Origin: Nitrospira sp.
GTDB lineage: Bacteria > Nitrospirota > Nitrospiria > Nitrospirales > Nitrospiraceae
NCBI GenBank assembly: GCA_005116965.1
Contig: SWDG01000006.1
Coordinates: forward strand, 604,984-653,896
Reading direction: 5' to 3'
DNA: 48,913 bases
Shown: one piece after another, positions 8,425 to 19,865 of the stretch
Layout: each line of letters opens with the position of its first letter
How positions within the stretch are numbered: position 1 is the stretch's first letter
Translations under genes and position numbers: made by a program
Notes under the pieces: generated by a model
What the model was told of the DNA's origin: nothing
The model's input: the letters and a program-made list of their open reading frames with translations, nothing else
Database searches by the model: none

Positions 8425-11400
8425 ATGTCCGAAACGACTCTGCAGGAGTTCGTCGAGCGGAAAGATTTTTCTCGCATTCGAACCAATATCGACATTCCGG
8501 ATCTGATTGAAATACAGAAGCGCTCCTACGAAGAGTTTTTGCAGTTTGAGGTCGAATCGGAGCGCCGGAAGGATCATGGATTGCAGGCGGCGTTGGCCAG
8601 CGTGTTTCCAATTCCAGATTATAACAACACGGCCGTGCTCGAATTTTCGAGTTATACCTTAGGGACGCCAAAGTACGACGAGCGAGAATGTCTTGAGCAG
8701 GGTATGACCTACGCGGTTCCGTTGAAGCTGCGTGTCCGTCTGGTGGTGTTAGATAAAGAAGATAAGGGTCCGCGCAAGAAAGTGCTCGATGTACGCGAGC
8801 AAGAAGTCTATGTCGGGGAATTGCCGCTCATGACTGAGCGCGGGACATTTATCGTCAACGGGACCGAGCGCGTCGTCGTCAGTCAGCTGCACAGGTCGCC
8901 GGGCGCGTCGTTTACGCATGATAAGGGCCGGACCCATGCGAGCGGCAAGGTGTTGTATTCGGCCCGCATTATTCCGTATCGGGGCTCATGGCTCGATTTC
9001 GAGTTCGATGCCAGGGATATTCTTTATGTGCGAATCGATCGTCGTCGGAAAATGCCGACTACTATTCTGTTGAAGGCCTTCGGTTTTTCGAGCGACGACT
9101 TGCTGAAGATGTACTATCCTGTTGAAGAAATTCGGGTATCGCAGGGGAAGATGTTCCGCAAGCTGGATCCGGAAATCCACCATGGGCTTCGCTGTTCCGC
9201 TGAAGTGACGGATAAGAGTGGTAAAGAGATTTTGGTGCGAGAGGGGGCCAGGCTGACGAAGGGGATGATTGCCAAGCTGAAGGCTTCTGGAGTGAAAGAG
9301 ATTCCCTTGTTGCCTGCGGAGTTGGTGGGGCGTGCCACCCTTACGGAATTGGTCGACTCGAAGAAGAACGTGTTGGCGGAGAAAAATCAGCGATTGACTG
9401 CCGAGATCGTGGAGCAGATCACTGAAAGCGATGTTGAGGAATTCAAGGTCATTTATCTGGATATGGCAACGGCTACGCCGGTCATTCTTGATACCTTGTT
9501 GATGGAGAAGATCGGGTCAAAAGAAGAAGCGATGGTCGAAATATACCGTCGCCTCCGTCCCGGCGAGACACCGTCGGTGGATACAGCCAGAGCCTTATTC
9601 GACAATCTATTTCTGAATTCCAAGCGTTATGATTTGTCTCCGGTCGGTCGGCTCAAGCTCAATAAGAAACTCGGTTTGGACTTACCGCTCGAGCAGCGTA
9701 CCTTGACCGCACAGGACATCGTGGAAGTCGTCCGCTATATCGTCAATCTGAAGATGGGCAAAGGGGAAATCGACGATATTGATCACTTAGGGAATCGCCG
9801 GGTGCGATCCGTCGGTGAACTCTTGGAGAATCAATTCCGACTGGGTTTGGTGCGGATGGAGCGGAGCATCAAAGAGCGCATGAATCTTCTCGATATGGAA
9901 ACGGTGCTACCGCACGACTTGATCAATGCTAAGCCGGTCGTCGCGGCCGTCAAGGAGTTTTTCAGCAGCAGCCAGCTGTCTCAATTTATGGATCAAACGA
10001 ACCCTCTGGCTGAAATCACACATAAACGGCGTCTGTCTGCTCTTGGTCCAGGAGGACTCACGAGAGAACGGGCTGGGTTTGAAGTTCGAGACGTGCATCC
10101 CTCTCACTACAGTCGCATTTGCCCGATTGAGACGCCGGAAGGTCCTAATATCGGCTTGATTACATCGTTAGCCACGTATGCACGGATCAACCAGTTCGGA
10201 TTCATTGAGGCACCATATCGGAAGGTCGTCAAGGGACGTGTCACTGATGAGATTGAGTTTCTCTCGGCGATCGAGGGCGATAAATACATCATCGCCCAAG
10301 CCAACTCAAAATTGGATGGGTCGTCAAAGCTGGTATCAGAAACCGTCTCGTGTCGTCACGGTGGAGACTTTGTTCTGGCCGGCCCGGATAAGATTGAGTA
10401 CATGGACGTGTCGCCCAAGCAAGTGGTGAGCGTGGCGACCGCGCTCGTGCCGTTCTTGGAGCATGACGACGCCAATCGTGCACTGATGGGATCCAATATG
10501 CAGCGCCAGGCGGTTCCGTTGGTCACATCGGAGGCTCCTCTGGTGGGGACCGGGATGGAAGCGGTGGTCGCGCGAGATTCTGGGTATGTTATTCAGGCTC
10601 GTCGGGCCGGGGTCGTGGAGAGCGTCGATGCCACCCGTATCGTTGTGCGGGCCGATTCGAAGGATGGGAAGAAGGGGAAGGATTCCGGGCTGGACGTCTA
10701 TGACTTGATCAAGTTTCAGCGATCGAACCAAAACACCTGTATTACTCAGACGCCAGTGGTTCGTCTTGGCCAGCCGGTTAAGAAGGGGCAAGTGCTTGGA
10801 GATGGACCAGCCATTGATCATGGCGAACTCGCGCTGGGCAAGAATGTTCTTGTAGCGTTCATGCCATGGGGTGGGTACAACTTCGAGGACGCCATATTGC
10901 TGAGTGAAAAACTGGTCCGCGAGGACGCCTTCACGTCGATCCATATCGAAGAGTTCGAGGTGGAAGCGCGGGATACCAAGCTGGGGAAGGAAGATGTCAC
11001 GCGAGATATTCCCAATGTCGGAGAAGAGGCGCTGAGAAATTTGGATGAGAGCGGGATTATCCGGATCGGTGCCGAAGTAAAGCCTGGTGATATTTTGGTT
11101 GGAAAGGTGACGCCGAAAGGGGAAACCCAACTGACCCCTGAAGAAAAACTGCTCCGTGCGATCTTCGGTGAGAAGGCCGGCGATGTGAAGGATACATCGT
11201 TGACCGTGCCTCCTGGAGTGGAAGGTATCGTCGTCGATGTCAAGATTTTTTCTCGCAAAGGACTCGACAAAGACGAGCGGTCGAAGAGCATCGAGACTGA
11301 CGATCAGATGAAGTTGCAGCGTGATCACCATGAAGAGCTACGGATCATTGATGAGGAAAAAACGAAAAAGATTCGCAAGCTCTTGCTGGGGAAGGTCGTT

Positions 11401-12381
11401 GGACGTGATCTGATGGACCCTGAGAGTGGCGACGTTATCTTGAAGAAGAAGGGTAAGATGACGGCGGAGATTCTTAAGCGATTGCCAGACGACACGGTGC
11501 GTCACATCCTCCTGAGCGATCCCGATGAGCAAAAAGAGTTGGAAGATGTTGAGCGGCGGGCGAAAGAGCAGATTGAAATCCTCCAGACGCTGTACGATGA
11601 AAAGGTTGGGCGCTTAAAGCGAGGTGATGAACTGCCTCCTGGTGTCATCAAGCTTGTTAAAGTCTACGTCGCAATGAAGCGCAAGATTCAGGTCGGAGAC
11701 AAGATGGCCGGTCGACACGGCAATAAGGGTGTCGTATCGCGGGTGCTACCAGAAGAAGATATGCCGTATCTTCCGGATGGGACTCCGGTGGAAATCGTAT
11801 TGAATCCTCTGGGGGTGCCGTCCCGTATGAACGTCGGGCAAATTCTTGAGACCCACCTTGGATGGGCAGCTAAGGCCTTGGGCATCCAGGTGGCCAGTCC
11901 GGTCTTCGATGGCGCGTCCGAAAAGGAAATTAAGGACCTGCTGAAAAAAGCCAAATTGCCGGTGAGCGGCCAGTCGCAGCTCATCGATGGCAAGACGGGC
12001 GAGCCGTTCAGCAGTCCGGTCACGATCGGGTATATGTACGTGCTGAAGCTCCACCATCTGGTGGACGACAAGATTCACGCACGGTCGATCGGCCCCTATT
12101 CTCTCGTGACTCAGCAGCCTCTGGGCGGCAAGGCTCAATTTGGGGGCCAGCGGCTGGGAGAAATGGAAGTCTGGGCGCTACAGGCATATGGGGCGGCATC
12201 GACGCTTCAAGAATTCCTGACCGTCAAGTCAGACGATGTGCCGGGTCGGTCTCGCATGTATGAAGCGATTGTCAAAGGTGAACCGTTCCTCGAGCCCGGG
12301 TTGCCTGAGTCGTTCAATGTGTTGGTGAAGGAACTGCAAAGCTTGGGACTCGATATTGAGCTGGTTAAGACGCAAGACTAA
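8425..12381 (+). CDS. rpoB: DNA-directed RNA polymerase subunit beta
   Basis: The beta subunit of RNA polymerase, 1318 residues, near the usual length. ATG 8425 has GGAGGAG five bases upstream. The rifampicin-binding region (from about residue 514) matches the sensitive consensus: Asp523, His533 and Ser538 correspond to E. coli 516, 526 and 531. [32 protein letters not shown], the active-site region around [17 protein letters not shown], and the C-terminal [19 protein letters not shown] segment that contacts beta' are intact. It follows the ribosomal stalk genes and precedes rpoC by 46 bases, the standard order. Confidence 0.98.
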   Translation: MSETTLQEFVERKDFSRIRTNIDIPDLIEIQKRSYEEFLQFEVESERRKDHGLQAALASVFPIPDYNNTAVLEFSSYTLGTPKYDERECLEQGMTYAVPLKLRVRLVVLDKEDKGPRKKVLDVREQEVYVGELPLMTERGTFIVNGTERVVVSQLHRSPGASFTHDKGRTHASGKVLYSARIIPYRGSWLDFEFDARDILYVRIDRRRKMPTTILLKAFGFSSDDLLKMYYPVEEIRVSQGKMFRKLDPEIHHGLRCSAEVTDKSGKEILVREGARLTKGMIAKLKASGVKEIPLLPAELVGRATLTELVDSKKNVLAEKNQRLTAEIVEQITESDVEEFKVIYLDMATATPVILDTLLMEKIGSKEEAMVEIYRRLRPGETPSVDTARALFDNLFLNSKRYDLSPVGRLKLNKKLGLDLPLEQRTLTAQDIVEVVRYIVNLKMGKGEIDDIDHLGNRRVRSVGELLENQFRLGLVRMERSIKERMNLLDMETVLPHDLINAKPVVAAVKEFFSSSQLSQFMDQTNPLAEITHKRRLSALGPGGLTRERAGFEVRDVHPSHYSRICPIETPEGPNIGLITSLATYARINQFGFIEAPYRKVVKGRVTDEIEFLSAIEGDKYIIAQANSKLDGSSKLVSETVSCRHGGDFVLAGPDKIEYMDVSPKQVVSVATALVPFLEHDDANRALMGSNMQRQAVPLVTSEAPLVGTGMEAVVARDSGYVIQARRAGVVESVDATRIVVRADSKDGKKGKDSGLDVYDLIKFQRSNQNTCITQTPVVRLGQPVKKGQVLGDGPAIDHGELALGKNVLVAFMPWGGYNFEDAILLSEKLVREDAFTSIHIEEFEVEARDTKLGKEDVTRDIPNVGEEALRNLDESGIIRIGAEVKPGDILVGKVTPKGETQLTPEEKLLRAIFGEKAGDVKDTSLTVPPGVEGIVVDVKIFSRKGLDKDERSKSIETDDQMKLQRDHHEELRIIDEEKTKKIRKLLLGKVVGRDLMDPESGDVILKKKGKMTAEILKRLPDDTVRHILLSDPDEQKELEDVERRAKEQIEILQTLYDEKVGRLKRGDELPPGVIKLVKVYVAMKRKIQVGDKMAGRHGNKGVVSRVLPEEDMPYLPDGTPVEIVLNPLGVPSRMNVGQILETHLGWAAKALGIQVASPVFDGASEKEIKDLLKKAKLPVSGQSQLIDGKTGEPFSSPVTIGYMYVLKLHHLVDDKIHARSIGPYSLVTQQPLGGKAQFGGQRLGEMEVWALQAYGAASTLQEFLTVKSDDVPGRSRMYEAIVKGEPFLEPGLPESFNVLVKELQSLGLDIELVKTQD

Positions 12382-12427
12382 CCGCTTGTGTGCCGGCTGA
12401 AGACCGGTATCAGAGGAGGTCACTACC

Positions 12428-15400
12428 TTGGAAGGCGTATATACACTGTTTGAAAAGCAACGGGATTCGGTGTCGTTTGATGCGATGCGGATTCGCATCG
12501 CATCGCCCGAGAAGATCCGATCTTGGTCGTATGGTGAAGTCAAGAAACCGGAAACGATCAACTATCGGTCATTCAAGCCGGAAAAAGACGGGCTGTTTTG
12601 TGCCAAGATCTTCGGTCCTACGAAGGATTGGGAGTGCAATTGCGGAAAATACAAACGCATGAAGCACCGCGGGATCGTGTGCGACAAATGCGGCGTCGAG
12701 GTGATTCAGTCGAAGGTGCGACGTGAACGGATGGGCCATATCGAATTGGCTGCGCCTGTCGCCCATATTTGGTTTCTGAAGGGTGTTCCGAGTCGGATTG
12801 GAACCCTGCTTGATATGAGCCTCAAGCAGCTCGAGAAAATTCTCTATTTTGAGAGTTATGTCTGTGTGGACCCAGGCTCAACCGACTTAGGGGAAAAAGA
12901 GTTGGTGCCGGAAGATAAGCTGCGCACCCTTGTATCTGAGTTCGGATCAAGCGGGTTTAAGGTTGGAATCGGTGCAGAGGCTATCCGTGACTTATTGAGG
13001 AAGATCGATATTAATGCGCTGTGGGATGAATTGCAGGTGAAGTCGAAAGCGTCGACATCGGCAGCCATGAAGAAGAAGTATGCCAAGCGCTTAAAGGTGC
13101 TGGAGGCGTTTCGTAAGTCTGGGAATAAGCCGGAATGGATGATCATGGATGTCATTCCGGTCCTGCCGCCGGAGTTGCGTCCTCTGGTTCCGCTTGATGG
13201 CGGCCGATTTGCCACATCTGATCTGAACGACCTCTACCGTCGTGTGATCAATCGAAATAATCGGTTGAAACGATTGATGGAGTTGAAGGCGCCAGGCGTC
13301 ATCATCAGGAACGAGATGCGGATGCTGCAGGAAGCTGTGGATGCGCTCTTCGATAATGGTCGCCGAGGGCGCGCGATTCGTGGTCCAAACAAGCGCCCGC
13401 TGAAATCGTTGAGCGACATGCTGAAGGGAAAACAAGGACGGTTCCGGCAGAATCTACTCGGAAAGCGTGTGGATTACTCTGGTCGTACCGTCATCGTTGT
13501 CGGTCCTGAACTGCGTCTCCACCAATGTGGTTTACCGAAGAAGATGGCACTAGAGTTGTTCAAGCCGTTCATCTTCCACAAGTTGGAAGCACGAGGTGCG
13601 GCGACTACTATCAAGAGTGCCAAGCGGTTAGTTGAAAAAGAGCGGCCAGAGGTTTGGGATGTCTTGGACGAAGTGATTCGCGAGCACCCTGTGCTGCTGA
13701 ATCGAGCCCCGACGCTCCATCGATTGGGCATTCAGGCCTTCGATCCTGTGTTAGTTGAGGGCAAGGCGATCCGATTGCATCCGCTCGTCTGCGCCGCGTT
13801 CAATGCGGACTTCGATGGAGATCAGATGGCGGTGCACGTCCCGCTATCCGTTGAAGCGCAGGTTGAAGCACGGGTTCTCATGATGTCCATCAACAATATT
13901 CTTTCTCCGGCCAATGGTAAGCCGATTGCGGTGCCGTCGCAGGATATGGTGTTGGGCTGTTATTGGTTGACGAAAGAGCGGTTGGGCGCAAAGGGCGAGG
14001 GGAAGGTGTTTGGGTCCCCTGAAGAAGTTCGGATTGCCTTTGATGCGAGAGAAATGGAAGAGCATGCGCGGATTAAGGTGCGTCTTGAGGGTTCACTGGT
14101 GCAGACAACTGTTGGCCGTGTCTTGCTGTCAGAAATCCTTCCGCAAGGTTTACCGTTCGCCAATGCGAACAAGCTCATGACCAAAAAGGAAATGACGAAA
14201 CTCATTGATTCGGTCTATCGACAGAATGGTCATCGAGACACCGTCGAGTTCCTGGATAAGATCAAAGATATTGGCTTTACCTATGCGACGAGAGCCGGTT
14301 TGTCGATCTGCGTCGATAACATGCACATTCCGAGTAAGAAGGAAGAGCTGATCGGGAAAGCGCAGCGCGAAGTGATCGAGATCGAGAAGCAGTATTCGGA
14401 GGGGTTGATCACGAACGGCGAACGGTACAACAAGGTGATCGACATTTGGGCACACGTCACTGAGCAGGTTGCCAACGAGATGATGAAGGAACTCGGCGCC
14501 GGCGGTGATCCGGCCAAAGCCGAATCGTTCAACCCAATCTTCATGATGGCGGATTCTGGTGCCCGTGGTAGTTCGCAACAGATTCGGCAGTTGGGTGGTA
14601 TGCGCGGATTGATGGCCAAGCCATCCGGTGAGATCATTGAAACGCCGATCACCGCTAACTTCCGTGAAGGGTTGACGGTGTTGCAGTACTTCATCTCCAC
14701 TCACGGTGCTCGTAAGGGACTTGCCGATACGGCGTTGAAGACCGCCAATTCAGGGTATCTCACTCGGAGATTGGTCGATATTGCTCAAGACGTCATTATT
14801 AATGAGATTGATTGTGGTACGCGAGACGGCATTACCGTCAGTCCGTTGGTCGAAGGTGGTGAAATTATCCAGCCGTTGGAGGAGCGCGTGCTCGGTCGTT
14901 TGGCGGCAGAGGATATTCGGGACCCCGTCACCGGGGAAATTATTGTGTCCTGGGATGAAGAAATCAATGAAGAGCTCACGAAGTTGATCGTTGAGGCGGG
15001 AGTTGATCGTGTGAAGATTCGGTCCGTGCTGACCTGTCAATCTCCCCGTGGTGTCTGTCGTGCCTGTTACGGTCGAGATCTGGCGCGAGGGCGTCTGGTG
15101 GAAAAAGGAGAGCCGGTCGGTGTCATCGCGGCGCAATCAATCGGCGAACCTGGCACGCAGTTGACGATGCGGACCTTTCACATCGGCGGCACGGCCAGTA
15201 AGGTCGTCGAGCAGACCGTGCTTGAGGCGAAACATGCCGGGCGCATTAAGTTCATGAGTTTCGATGCCAAAAAGAACGCCGACATTCACAATGGTGGTAT
15301 TGCGGTGCGGAATAAAGATGGTGAATGGGTCGTGATGAATCGTAATACGAAGATTGCGATTGTCGACGATAGTGGACGAGAGCGTGAGAAGTATCCTGTG

Positions 15401-16606
15401 GTGTATGGGGCTAAGATCAAGATTAAGGATGGCGATCCGGTTGCCGCTGGCCAGAAATTAGTCGAGTGGGATCCGTACTCTCTGACTATTCTGACGGAAG
15501 TGGGTGGGAGAGTAGCGTACGGTGATATTGTCGAAGGCGTCACGATGAAGGACGAGTTCGATGAAGTAACCGGCTTGTCGCGTAAGGTTATCATTGAACA
15601 TACCGGCCAGACGCTTCGCCCTCGCGTGTCGATTAAGGACGACAGCGGTAAAACGGCCAAGGCGGCCGGCGGATCCAGTGCGGTGGCCAGGTACTTATTA
15701 CCAGTCGGAGCCCATATCTTTGTCGAAAAAGGGGCCACTGTGCATCCTGGTGATGTCTTGGCAAAGATCCCTCGTGAGACGACGAAGACCAAGGACATTA
15801 CGGGAGGTCTTCCGCGCGTGGTGGAGCTGTTCGAGGCGCGGAAGCCGAAAGAGCAGGCCGTCATTACTGAGATCGACGGAGAGGTCTCCTACGGCGGGTT
15901 CGTCAAGGGCCAGCGCAAGGTTCTCGTCGACAATAAGATGGGTGATGTGAAGGAATATTTTATTCCCAAGGGCAAGCACGTCAACGTCCACGAAGGCGAC
16001 TGGGTTCGGGCTGGGGAACCGTTGATGGACGGCTCAGCCAATCCTCATGACATCCTTGATGTGTTGGGTCCGAATGAATTGCAGAAGTATCTCGTGGATG
16101 AGGTGCAGGACGTATATCGATTGCAAGGCGTTTCGATTAACGACAAGCATATCGAGATCATCGTGCGGCAAATGCTGCGTAAGGTGCGAATTGAAGATCC
16201 GGGAGATACCCAGTTTTTGCCGGCCAGTCAAGTCAGCAAGAGTCTCTTCGAAAAAGAAAATGAGCGAGTGCTCGCCAATGGCGGTACGCCTGCTCTGGGT
16301 AAGCCTGTCTTGCTTGGGATTACCAAGGCGGCCCTTACGACCGACAGCTTTATTTCTGCGGCATCGTTCCAGGAAACCACGCGCGTACTCACTGAGGCCG
16401 CGATCAATGGACGCGAGGATAAGTTATTGGGCTTGAAGGAAAACGTCATTGTCGGTCGTTTGATTCCAGCAGGGTCAGGGTTTGAAGAGTACCGCGATAC
16501 GTTCGTCATCAGCGAAAAGCCAGAGGTAATACCCGTAGGTGCTACAGCTGCAGTATCATCTGGCGCGGCTGTTCCGGCGGTTTCAGGGGAAGGCGCTCGG
16601 TCTTAG
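12428..16606 (+). CDS. rpoC: DNA-directed RNA polymerase subunit beta', TTG start
   Basis: The catalytic beta' subunit of RNA polymerase, 1392 residues. It starts at an uncommon TTG (12428) with AGGAGGT ending seven bases before it; the protein then begins [10 protein letters not shown], as expected. The N-terminal zinc site uses Cys70, Cys72, Cys85 and Cys88. NADFDGD at 459-465 carries the three catalytic aspartates. The second zinc site (CQSP...CRACYG) and the trigger-loop region ([16 protein letters not shown]) are present. The last residues are Ala/Val/Ser-rich and variable. No terminator was seen after it; the next operon has its own promoter. Confidence 0.98.
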   Translation: MEGVYTLFEKQRDSVSFDAMRIRIASPEKIRSWSYGEVKKPETINYRSFKPEKDGLFCAKIFGPTKDWECNCGKYKRMKHRGIVCDKCGVEVIQSKVRRERMGHIELAAPVAHIWFLKGVPSRIGTLLDMSLKQLEKILYFESYVCVDPGSTDLGEKELVPEDKLRTLVSEFGSSGFKVGIGAEAIRDLLRKIDINALWDELQVKSKASTSAAMKKKYAKRLKVLEAFRKSGNKPEWMIMDVIPVLPPELRPLVPLDGGRFATSDLNDLYRRVINRNNRLKRLMELKAPGVIIRNEMRMLQEAVDALFDNGRRGRAIRGPNKRPLKSLSDMLKGKQGRFRQNLLGKRVDYSGRTVIVVGPELRLHQCGLPKKMALELFKPFIFHKLEARGAATTIKSAKRLVEKERPEVWDVLDEVIREHPVLLNRAPTLHRLGIQAFDPVLVEGKAIRLHPLVCAAFNADFDGDQMAVHVPLSVEAQVEARVLMMSINNILSPANGKPIAVPSQDMVLGCYWLTKERLGAKGEGKVFGSPEEVRIAFDAREMEEHARIKVRLEGSLVQTTVGRVLLSEILPQGLPFANANKLMTKKEMTKLIDSVYRQNGHRDTVEFLDKIKDIGFTYATRAGLSICVDNMHIPSKKEELIGKAQREVIEIEKQYSEGLITNGERYNKVIDIWAHVTEQVANEMMKELGAGGDPAKAESFNPIFMMADSGARGSSQQIRQLGGMRGLMAKPSGEIIETPITANFREGLTVLQYFISTHGARKGLADTALKTANSGYLTRRLVDIAQDVIINEIDCGTRDGITVSPLVEGGEIIQPLEERVLGRLAAEDIRDPVTGEIIVSWDEEINEELTKLIVEAGVDRVKIRSVLTCQSPRGVCRACYGRDLARGRLVEKGEPVGVIAAQSIGEPGTQLTMRTFHIGGTASKVVEQTVLEAKHAGRIKFMSFDAKKNADIHNGGIAVRNKDGEWVVMNRNTKIAIVDDSGREREKYPVVYGAKIKIKDGDPVAAGQKLVEWDPYSLTILTEVGGRVAYGDIVEGVTMKDEFDEVTGLSRKVIIEHTGQTLRPRVSIKDDSGKTAKAAGGSSAVARYLLPVGAHIFVEKGATVHPGDVLAKIPRETTKTKDITGGLPRVVELFEARKPKEQAVITEIDGEVSYGGFVKGQRKVLVDNKMGDVKEYFIPKGKHVNVHEGDWVRAGEPLMDGSANPHDILDVLGPNELQKYLVDEVQDVYRLQGVSINDKHIEIIVRQMLRKVRIEDPGDTQFLPASQVSKSLFEKENERVLANGGTPALGKPVLLGITKAALTTDSFISAASFQETTRVLTEAAINGREDKLLGLKENVIVGRLIPAGSGFEEYRDTFVISEKPEVIPVGATAAVSSGAAVPAVSGEGARS

Positions 16607-16628
16607 TACGCGATGGAATACTGCCTAC

Positions 16629-16657
16629 TTGACAGTCGGAGTTTACGTCACTATAAT
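16629..16657 (+). promoter_or_regulatory. Perfect-consensus sigma70 promoter of the rpsL-rpsG-fusA operon
   Basis: TTGACA (16629-16634), a 17-base spacer and TATAAT (16652-16657): all twelve consensus bases at ideal spacing. The start of transcription would be near 16664, leaving about a 50-base leader before rpsL. A second TTGAC at 16673 has no matching -10. Confidence 0.85.
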
Positions 16658-16714
16658 CCGGCGGCTTTGCACTTGACGGTTGGTGCTTGTTTCATTTGAA
16701 AGGGTTTGAACGCG

Positions 16715-17086
16715 ATGCCGACGATCAATCAGCTGGTTCGGAAAGGGAGGACTTTCGTGAAGGCAAAGACGAAAAGTCCTGCTCTGAAGTCCTGTCCGCA
16801 GAAAAGAGGCGTGTGCCTTCGTGTATACACAACAACGCCGAAAAAGCCGAACTCAGCATTGCGAAAAGTCGCGCGCGTGCGCCTTACGAACGGGATGGAG
16901 GTGACGACGTATATCCCGGGTGTAGGGCACAATCTTCAGGAGCATTCTATTGTGCTTGTGCGTGGAGGTCGCGTTAAGGATTTGCCCGGCGTTCGATACC
17001 ATTTGGTTCGTGGCGCCTTGGACGCGGTGGGTGTAGCTGGAAGAAAGCAGAGTCGTTCGAAGTATGGAGCAAAGCGGCCCAAGTAG
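16715..17086 (+). CDS. rpsL: Ribosomal protein S12
   Basis: S12 sits at the decoding centre of the small subunit and controls accuracy. ATG 16715 gives 123 residues beginning [11 protein letters not shown], the normal form; TTG 16706 would add three residues. [13 protein letters not shown] and [13 protein letters not shown] carry the lysines at which streptomycin resistance usually arises, here in the wild-type state. It is first in the streptomycin operon, right behind the consensus promoter, and is followed by rpsG after 45 bases. Confidence 0.97.
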   Translation: MPTINQLVRKGRTFVKAKTKSPALKSCPQKRGVCLRVYTTTPKKPNSALRKVARVRLTNGMEVTTYIPGVGHNLQEHSIVLVRGGRVKDLPGVRYHLVRGALDAVGVAGRKQSRSKYGAKRPK

Positions 17087-17131
17087 ATTTTGTGAGTTTT
17101 GAAAATCATCACACGGATTGGATAGGTTGAT

Positions 17132-17602
17132 ATGCCACGCAGTAGGTTTTTGGGTCAACGAGAAGTGCTTCCTGACGTACGGTACCGAGATAAGCTGGTC
17201 GGGAAGTTTATTAACGCGCTCATGAGTAGCGGGAAAAAAAGTACCACGGAACGGATATGCTATGGCGCGTTTGATGTTATCCAAGAGAAAACTGGCAGCG
17301 ACCCGCTGAAAGTGTTCAAGGCAGCTGTAGATAATGTGAAGCCGATTGTTGAAGTCAAGTCTCGTCGAGTAGGGGGTGCCTCCTATCAGGTTCCGGTCGA
17401 AATTAGGCCTGCACGTCGAGTGTCGTTGGCGCTTCGTTGGTTATCGCAGTATGCCCGTACGCGCGGTGGCAAGAGTATGCGCGAAAAGCTTGCCGCTGAA
17501 CTGATGGATGCATCGAATAATACCGGGGCTGCGGTCAAAAAGCGGGAAGACGTGCATCGGATGGCAGAGGCCAATAAAGCATTCGCCCATTATCGTTGGT
17601 AG
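17132..17602 (+). CDS. rpsG: Ribosomal protein S7
   Basis: S7 nucleates assembly of the head of the 30S subunit and lies near the E site. The protein has the usual 156 residues, starting [14 protein letters not shown], with the conserved [14 protein letters not shown] and YQVPVEI motifs in the central helices and [21 protein letters not shown] at the end. It lies between rpsL and fusA as in nearly all bacteria; in E. coli, S7 represses this operon, but I see no defined site here. Confidence 0.97.
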   Translation: MPRSRFLGQREVLPDVRYRDKLVGKFINALMSSGKKSTTERICYGAFDVIQEKTGSDPLKVFKAAVDNVKPIVEVKSRRVGGASYQVPVEIRPARRVSLALRWLSQYARTRGGKSMREKLAAELMDASNNTGAAVKKREDVHRMAEANKAFAHYRW

Positions 17603-17717
17603 TGTCATTCTGTGCTGCAGTTGAGCCGTGCTGCGATCTGCAGACTCTGGCTAGCTTGTATCGCAGCGGTATTTCTTGGCTTGACTTGCGGCATTCGTGT
17701 TTTTTGGGGGAGTTAAA

Positions 17718-19661
17718 GTGGCTCGTCAGACATCGCTAGGGCAAACGCGCAATATCGGTATCATGGCCCATATTGATGCCGGTAAGACTACGACCACGGA
17801 GCGCATCCTCTATTATACGGGCATGACTCATAAGCTTGGTGAGGTCCACGAGGGCGCGGCCACGATGGATTGGATGGAGCAAGAGCGTGAGCGAGGCATA
17901 ACCATTACGGCCGCCGCAACAACCTGTTTCTGGCGTGACCATCGCATCAATATTATTGATACCCCTGGGCACGTTGATTTTACAATTGAGGTGGAGCGCT
18001 CCTTGCGCGTGCTTGATGGGGCGGTAGCCGCGTTTGATTCTGTTCAGGGTGTTGAGCCTCAGTCTGAAACGGTCTGGCGTCAAGCTGATAAGTATCATGT
18101 CCCTCGTATCGCCTTCATGAATAAGATGGATCGTATCGGCGCGGATTTCTATGGAAGTGTCCAGTCCATTATTGATCGGCTGGGGGCTATGCCGGTTCCG
18201 ATTCAGATTCCAATCGGGCGTGAAGCGGAATTTCGCGGATCGATTGATCTGGTCAGGATGAAGGGATTCTTCTACGACGACGAGACATTGGGTGCGAAGT
18301 ATAAGGTCGATGAAATTCCAGAGGCTCTTCTCGCTCAGGCAAAAGAGTACCGAGAGAAAATGCTCGATGCGGTGGCAGAGTTTGATGACCAGGTGATGGA
18401 GAAATATTTAAGCGGCCATCCATTGACCGAAGAAGAGGTCATGCGTGCGATCCGTGCTGGCGTTATCTCGATGAAAATTACTCCGGTGCTGTGTGGGTCG
18501 GCTTTTAAGAACAAGGGTGTTCAGCAGTTACTGGATGCCGTTGTCGACTATTTGCCGTCTCCGCTTGATGTCCCTCCGGTCATGGGGTTGGATCCGAATA
18601 GCAGTAAGGAAGTTGAGCGCAAGTCAGATGACAGTGAGCCATTTTCAGCATTGGCGTTCAAGATCATGTCTGATCCATTTGCCGGACAGTTGACATTTTT
18701 CCGTGTCTATTCTGGAACGCTGAAAACTGGCACAGCGGTCTTAAATGTGACCAAGGGGACAAAGGACCGAATTGGGCGTCTCCTGAAGATGCATGCCAAT
18801 AAGCGAGAAGAAATTGATGAGGTGTACGCAGGAGACATCGCTGCAGCGGTGGGGCTTAAAGGGGCTACAACGGGAGATACGCTGGCGGATGAAAAGCAGC
18901 CAGTGCTCCTGGAGGTGATGAAGTTTCCTGAGCCGGTGATTGCGATGGCGATTGAGCCTAAGACAAAGCAAGATCAAGAGAAGATGGGTTTTGCTCTCCA
19001 GAAACTGGCTCAAGAGGATCCATCATTTCGTGTGCGGACGGACGAAGAGACCGCGCAGACGATCATTGCTGGAATGGGTGAGTTGCATCTTGAGATCATC
19101 GTCGATCGAATGTTGCGTGAGTTTAAAGTTGAAGCAAATGTAGGAAAGCCTGAGGTGGCATTCCGTGAGACAATCAGGCGCAAGGCTGAGGCTGAATCGA
19201 AATATGTTAAGCAGACCGGCGGGCGTGGGCAGTACGGTCATGTTGTTTTAACGGTTGAGCCTTCAGAGGCAGGTAAGGGGCTGGAGTTTGTGAATAAAGT
19301 TGTGGGTGGAGCCATTCCGAAGGAGTTTGTCCCTGCTATTGAGAAGGGTGTTCGGGAGCGGATGGAGACCGGTGTCGTTGCTGGGTATCCGCTTCGGGAT
19401 GTGAAGGTGACGGTGATTGATGGCTCCTACCACGATGTCGATTCAAATGAAATGGCATTTAAGATTGCAGGGTCAATGGGATTTGCTGATGCGTGTAAGA
19501 GGGCCGATCCTGTGCTGCTTGAGCCAATCATGAAGGTTGAGGTTTTGGTTCCGCAGGAGTTCATGGGTGATGTGATTGGTAACTTGAACAGCCGGAGAGG
19601 CAAAGTGCAAGGAATGAAGGTCCGGGCTGGTGCTCAAGCTATTGATGCTGCCGTGGTATAG
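17718..19661 (+). CDS. fusA: Elongation factor G, truncated in domain V
   Basis: EF-G catalyses tRNA-mRNA translocation and, with RRF, ribosome recycling. GTG 17718, with GGGGGAG five bases upstream, gives 647 residues; normal EF-G has about 690-705. The G domain ([28 protein letters not shown]), domains II and III, and domain IV (GGRGQYGHV, then [13 protein letters not shown]) are intact. Domain V begins normally ([20 protein letters not shown]) but stops after [10 protein letters not shown], so the last 45-50 residues, usually beginning near VPLSEMFGY, are missing. The break coincides with the left edge of an IS630-like remnant. Either another intact fusA exists elsewhere, or this junction is a lethal-looking artefact such as an assembly misjoin. 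Confidence 0.92.
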   Translation: MARQTSLGQTRNIGIMAHIDAGKTTTTERILYYTGMTHKLGEVHEGAATMDWMEQERERGITITAAATTCFWRDHRINIIDTPGHVDFTIEVERSLRVLDGAVAAFDSVQGVEPQSETVWRQADKYHVPRIAFMNKMDRIGADFYGSVQSIIDRLGAMPVPIQIPIGREAEFRGSIDLVRMKGFFYDDETLGAKYKVDEIPEALLAQAKEYREKMLDAVAEFDDQVMEKYLSGHPLTEEEVMRAIRAGVISMKITPVLCGSAFKNKGVQQLLDAVVDYLPSPLDVPPVMGLDPNSSKEVERKSDDSEPFSALAFKIMSDPFAGQLTFFRVYSGTLKTGTAVLNVTKGTKDRIGRLLKMHANKREEIDEVYAGDIAAAVGLKGATTGDTLADEKQPVLLEVMKFPEPVIAMAIEPKTKQDQEKMGFALQKLAQEDPSFRVRTDEETAQTIIAGMGELHLEIIVDRMLREFKVEANVGKPEVAFRETIRRKAEAESKYVKQTGGRGQYGHVVLTVEPSEAGKGLEFVNKVVGGAIPKEFVPAIEKGVRERMETGVVAGYPLRDVKVTVIDGSYHDVDSNEMAFKIAGSMGFADACKRADPVLLEPIMKVEVLVPQEFMGDVIGNLNSRRGKVQGMKVRAGAQAIDAAVV

Positions 19662-19693
19662 CTAAACCAATTAATTATGATTATAGTGGTGGG

Positions 19694-19804
19694 ATGGCCT
19701 ATTCACGAGATTTTCGTCGTAAAGTCTTGGCCGTTCGGAACAAGGAGGGACTGACGATTGCAGAGGCCGCAGCCCGGTTTGATGTGGGGAGTATAAAGCT
19801 ATGA
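19694..19804 (+). pseudogene. IS630-family transposase remnant (N-terminal 36 codons)
   Basis: ATG 19694 opens a 36-codon frame beginning AYSRDFRRKVLAV and continuing with LTIAEAAARFDVG, the N-terminal helix-turn-helix of IS630-family transposases. The homology ends at about 19790 and the frame closes at TGA 19802-19804; the catalytic DDE domain is gone. A purine-rich GTGGTGGG sits at the expected ribosome-binding position, and the bases from the fusA stop to this ATG (about 19660-19693) are AT-rich, like an IS end. It lies exactly where the fusA 3' end and rpsJ should be, so a deletion between an insertion site and the rplC leader is the likely history. Confidence 0.75.
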
Positions 19805-19865
19805 TGGCGCGTGAGTCTAGGCTTGGATATGATCTTGGTTGTCCTCTCAATTATGCGGTGAGTCA

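Noticed and set aside
10336-11331. 331-codon open frame antisense to rpoB
   Set aside because: A shadow of a highly conserved gene; the translation has no recognisable domain.
19779-19805. Promoter-like TTGATG and TATGAT across the transposase remnant
   Set aside because: The spacing is 15 bases and both boxes are imperfect; kept only as a possibility for transcript mapping.
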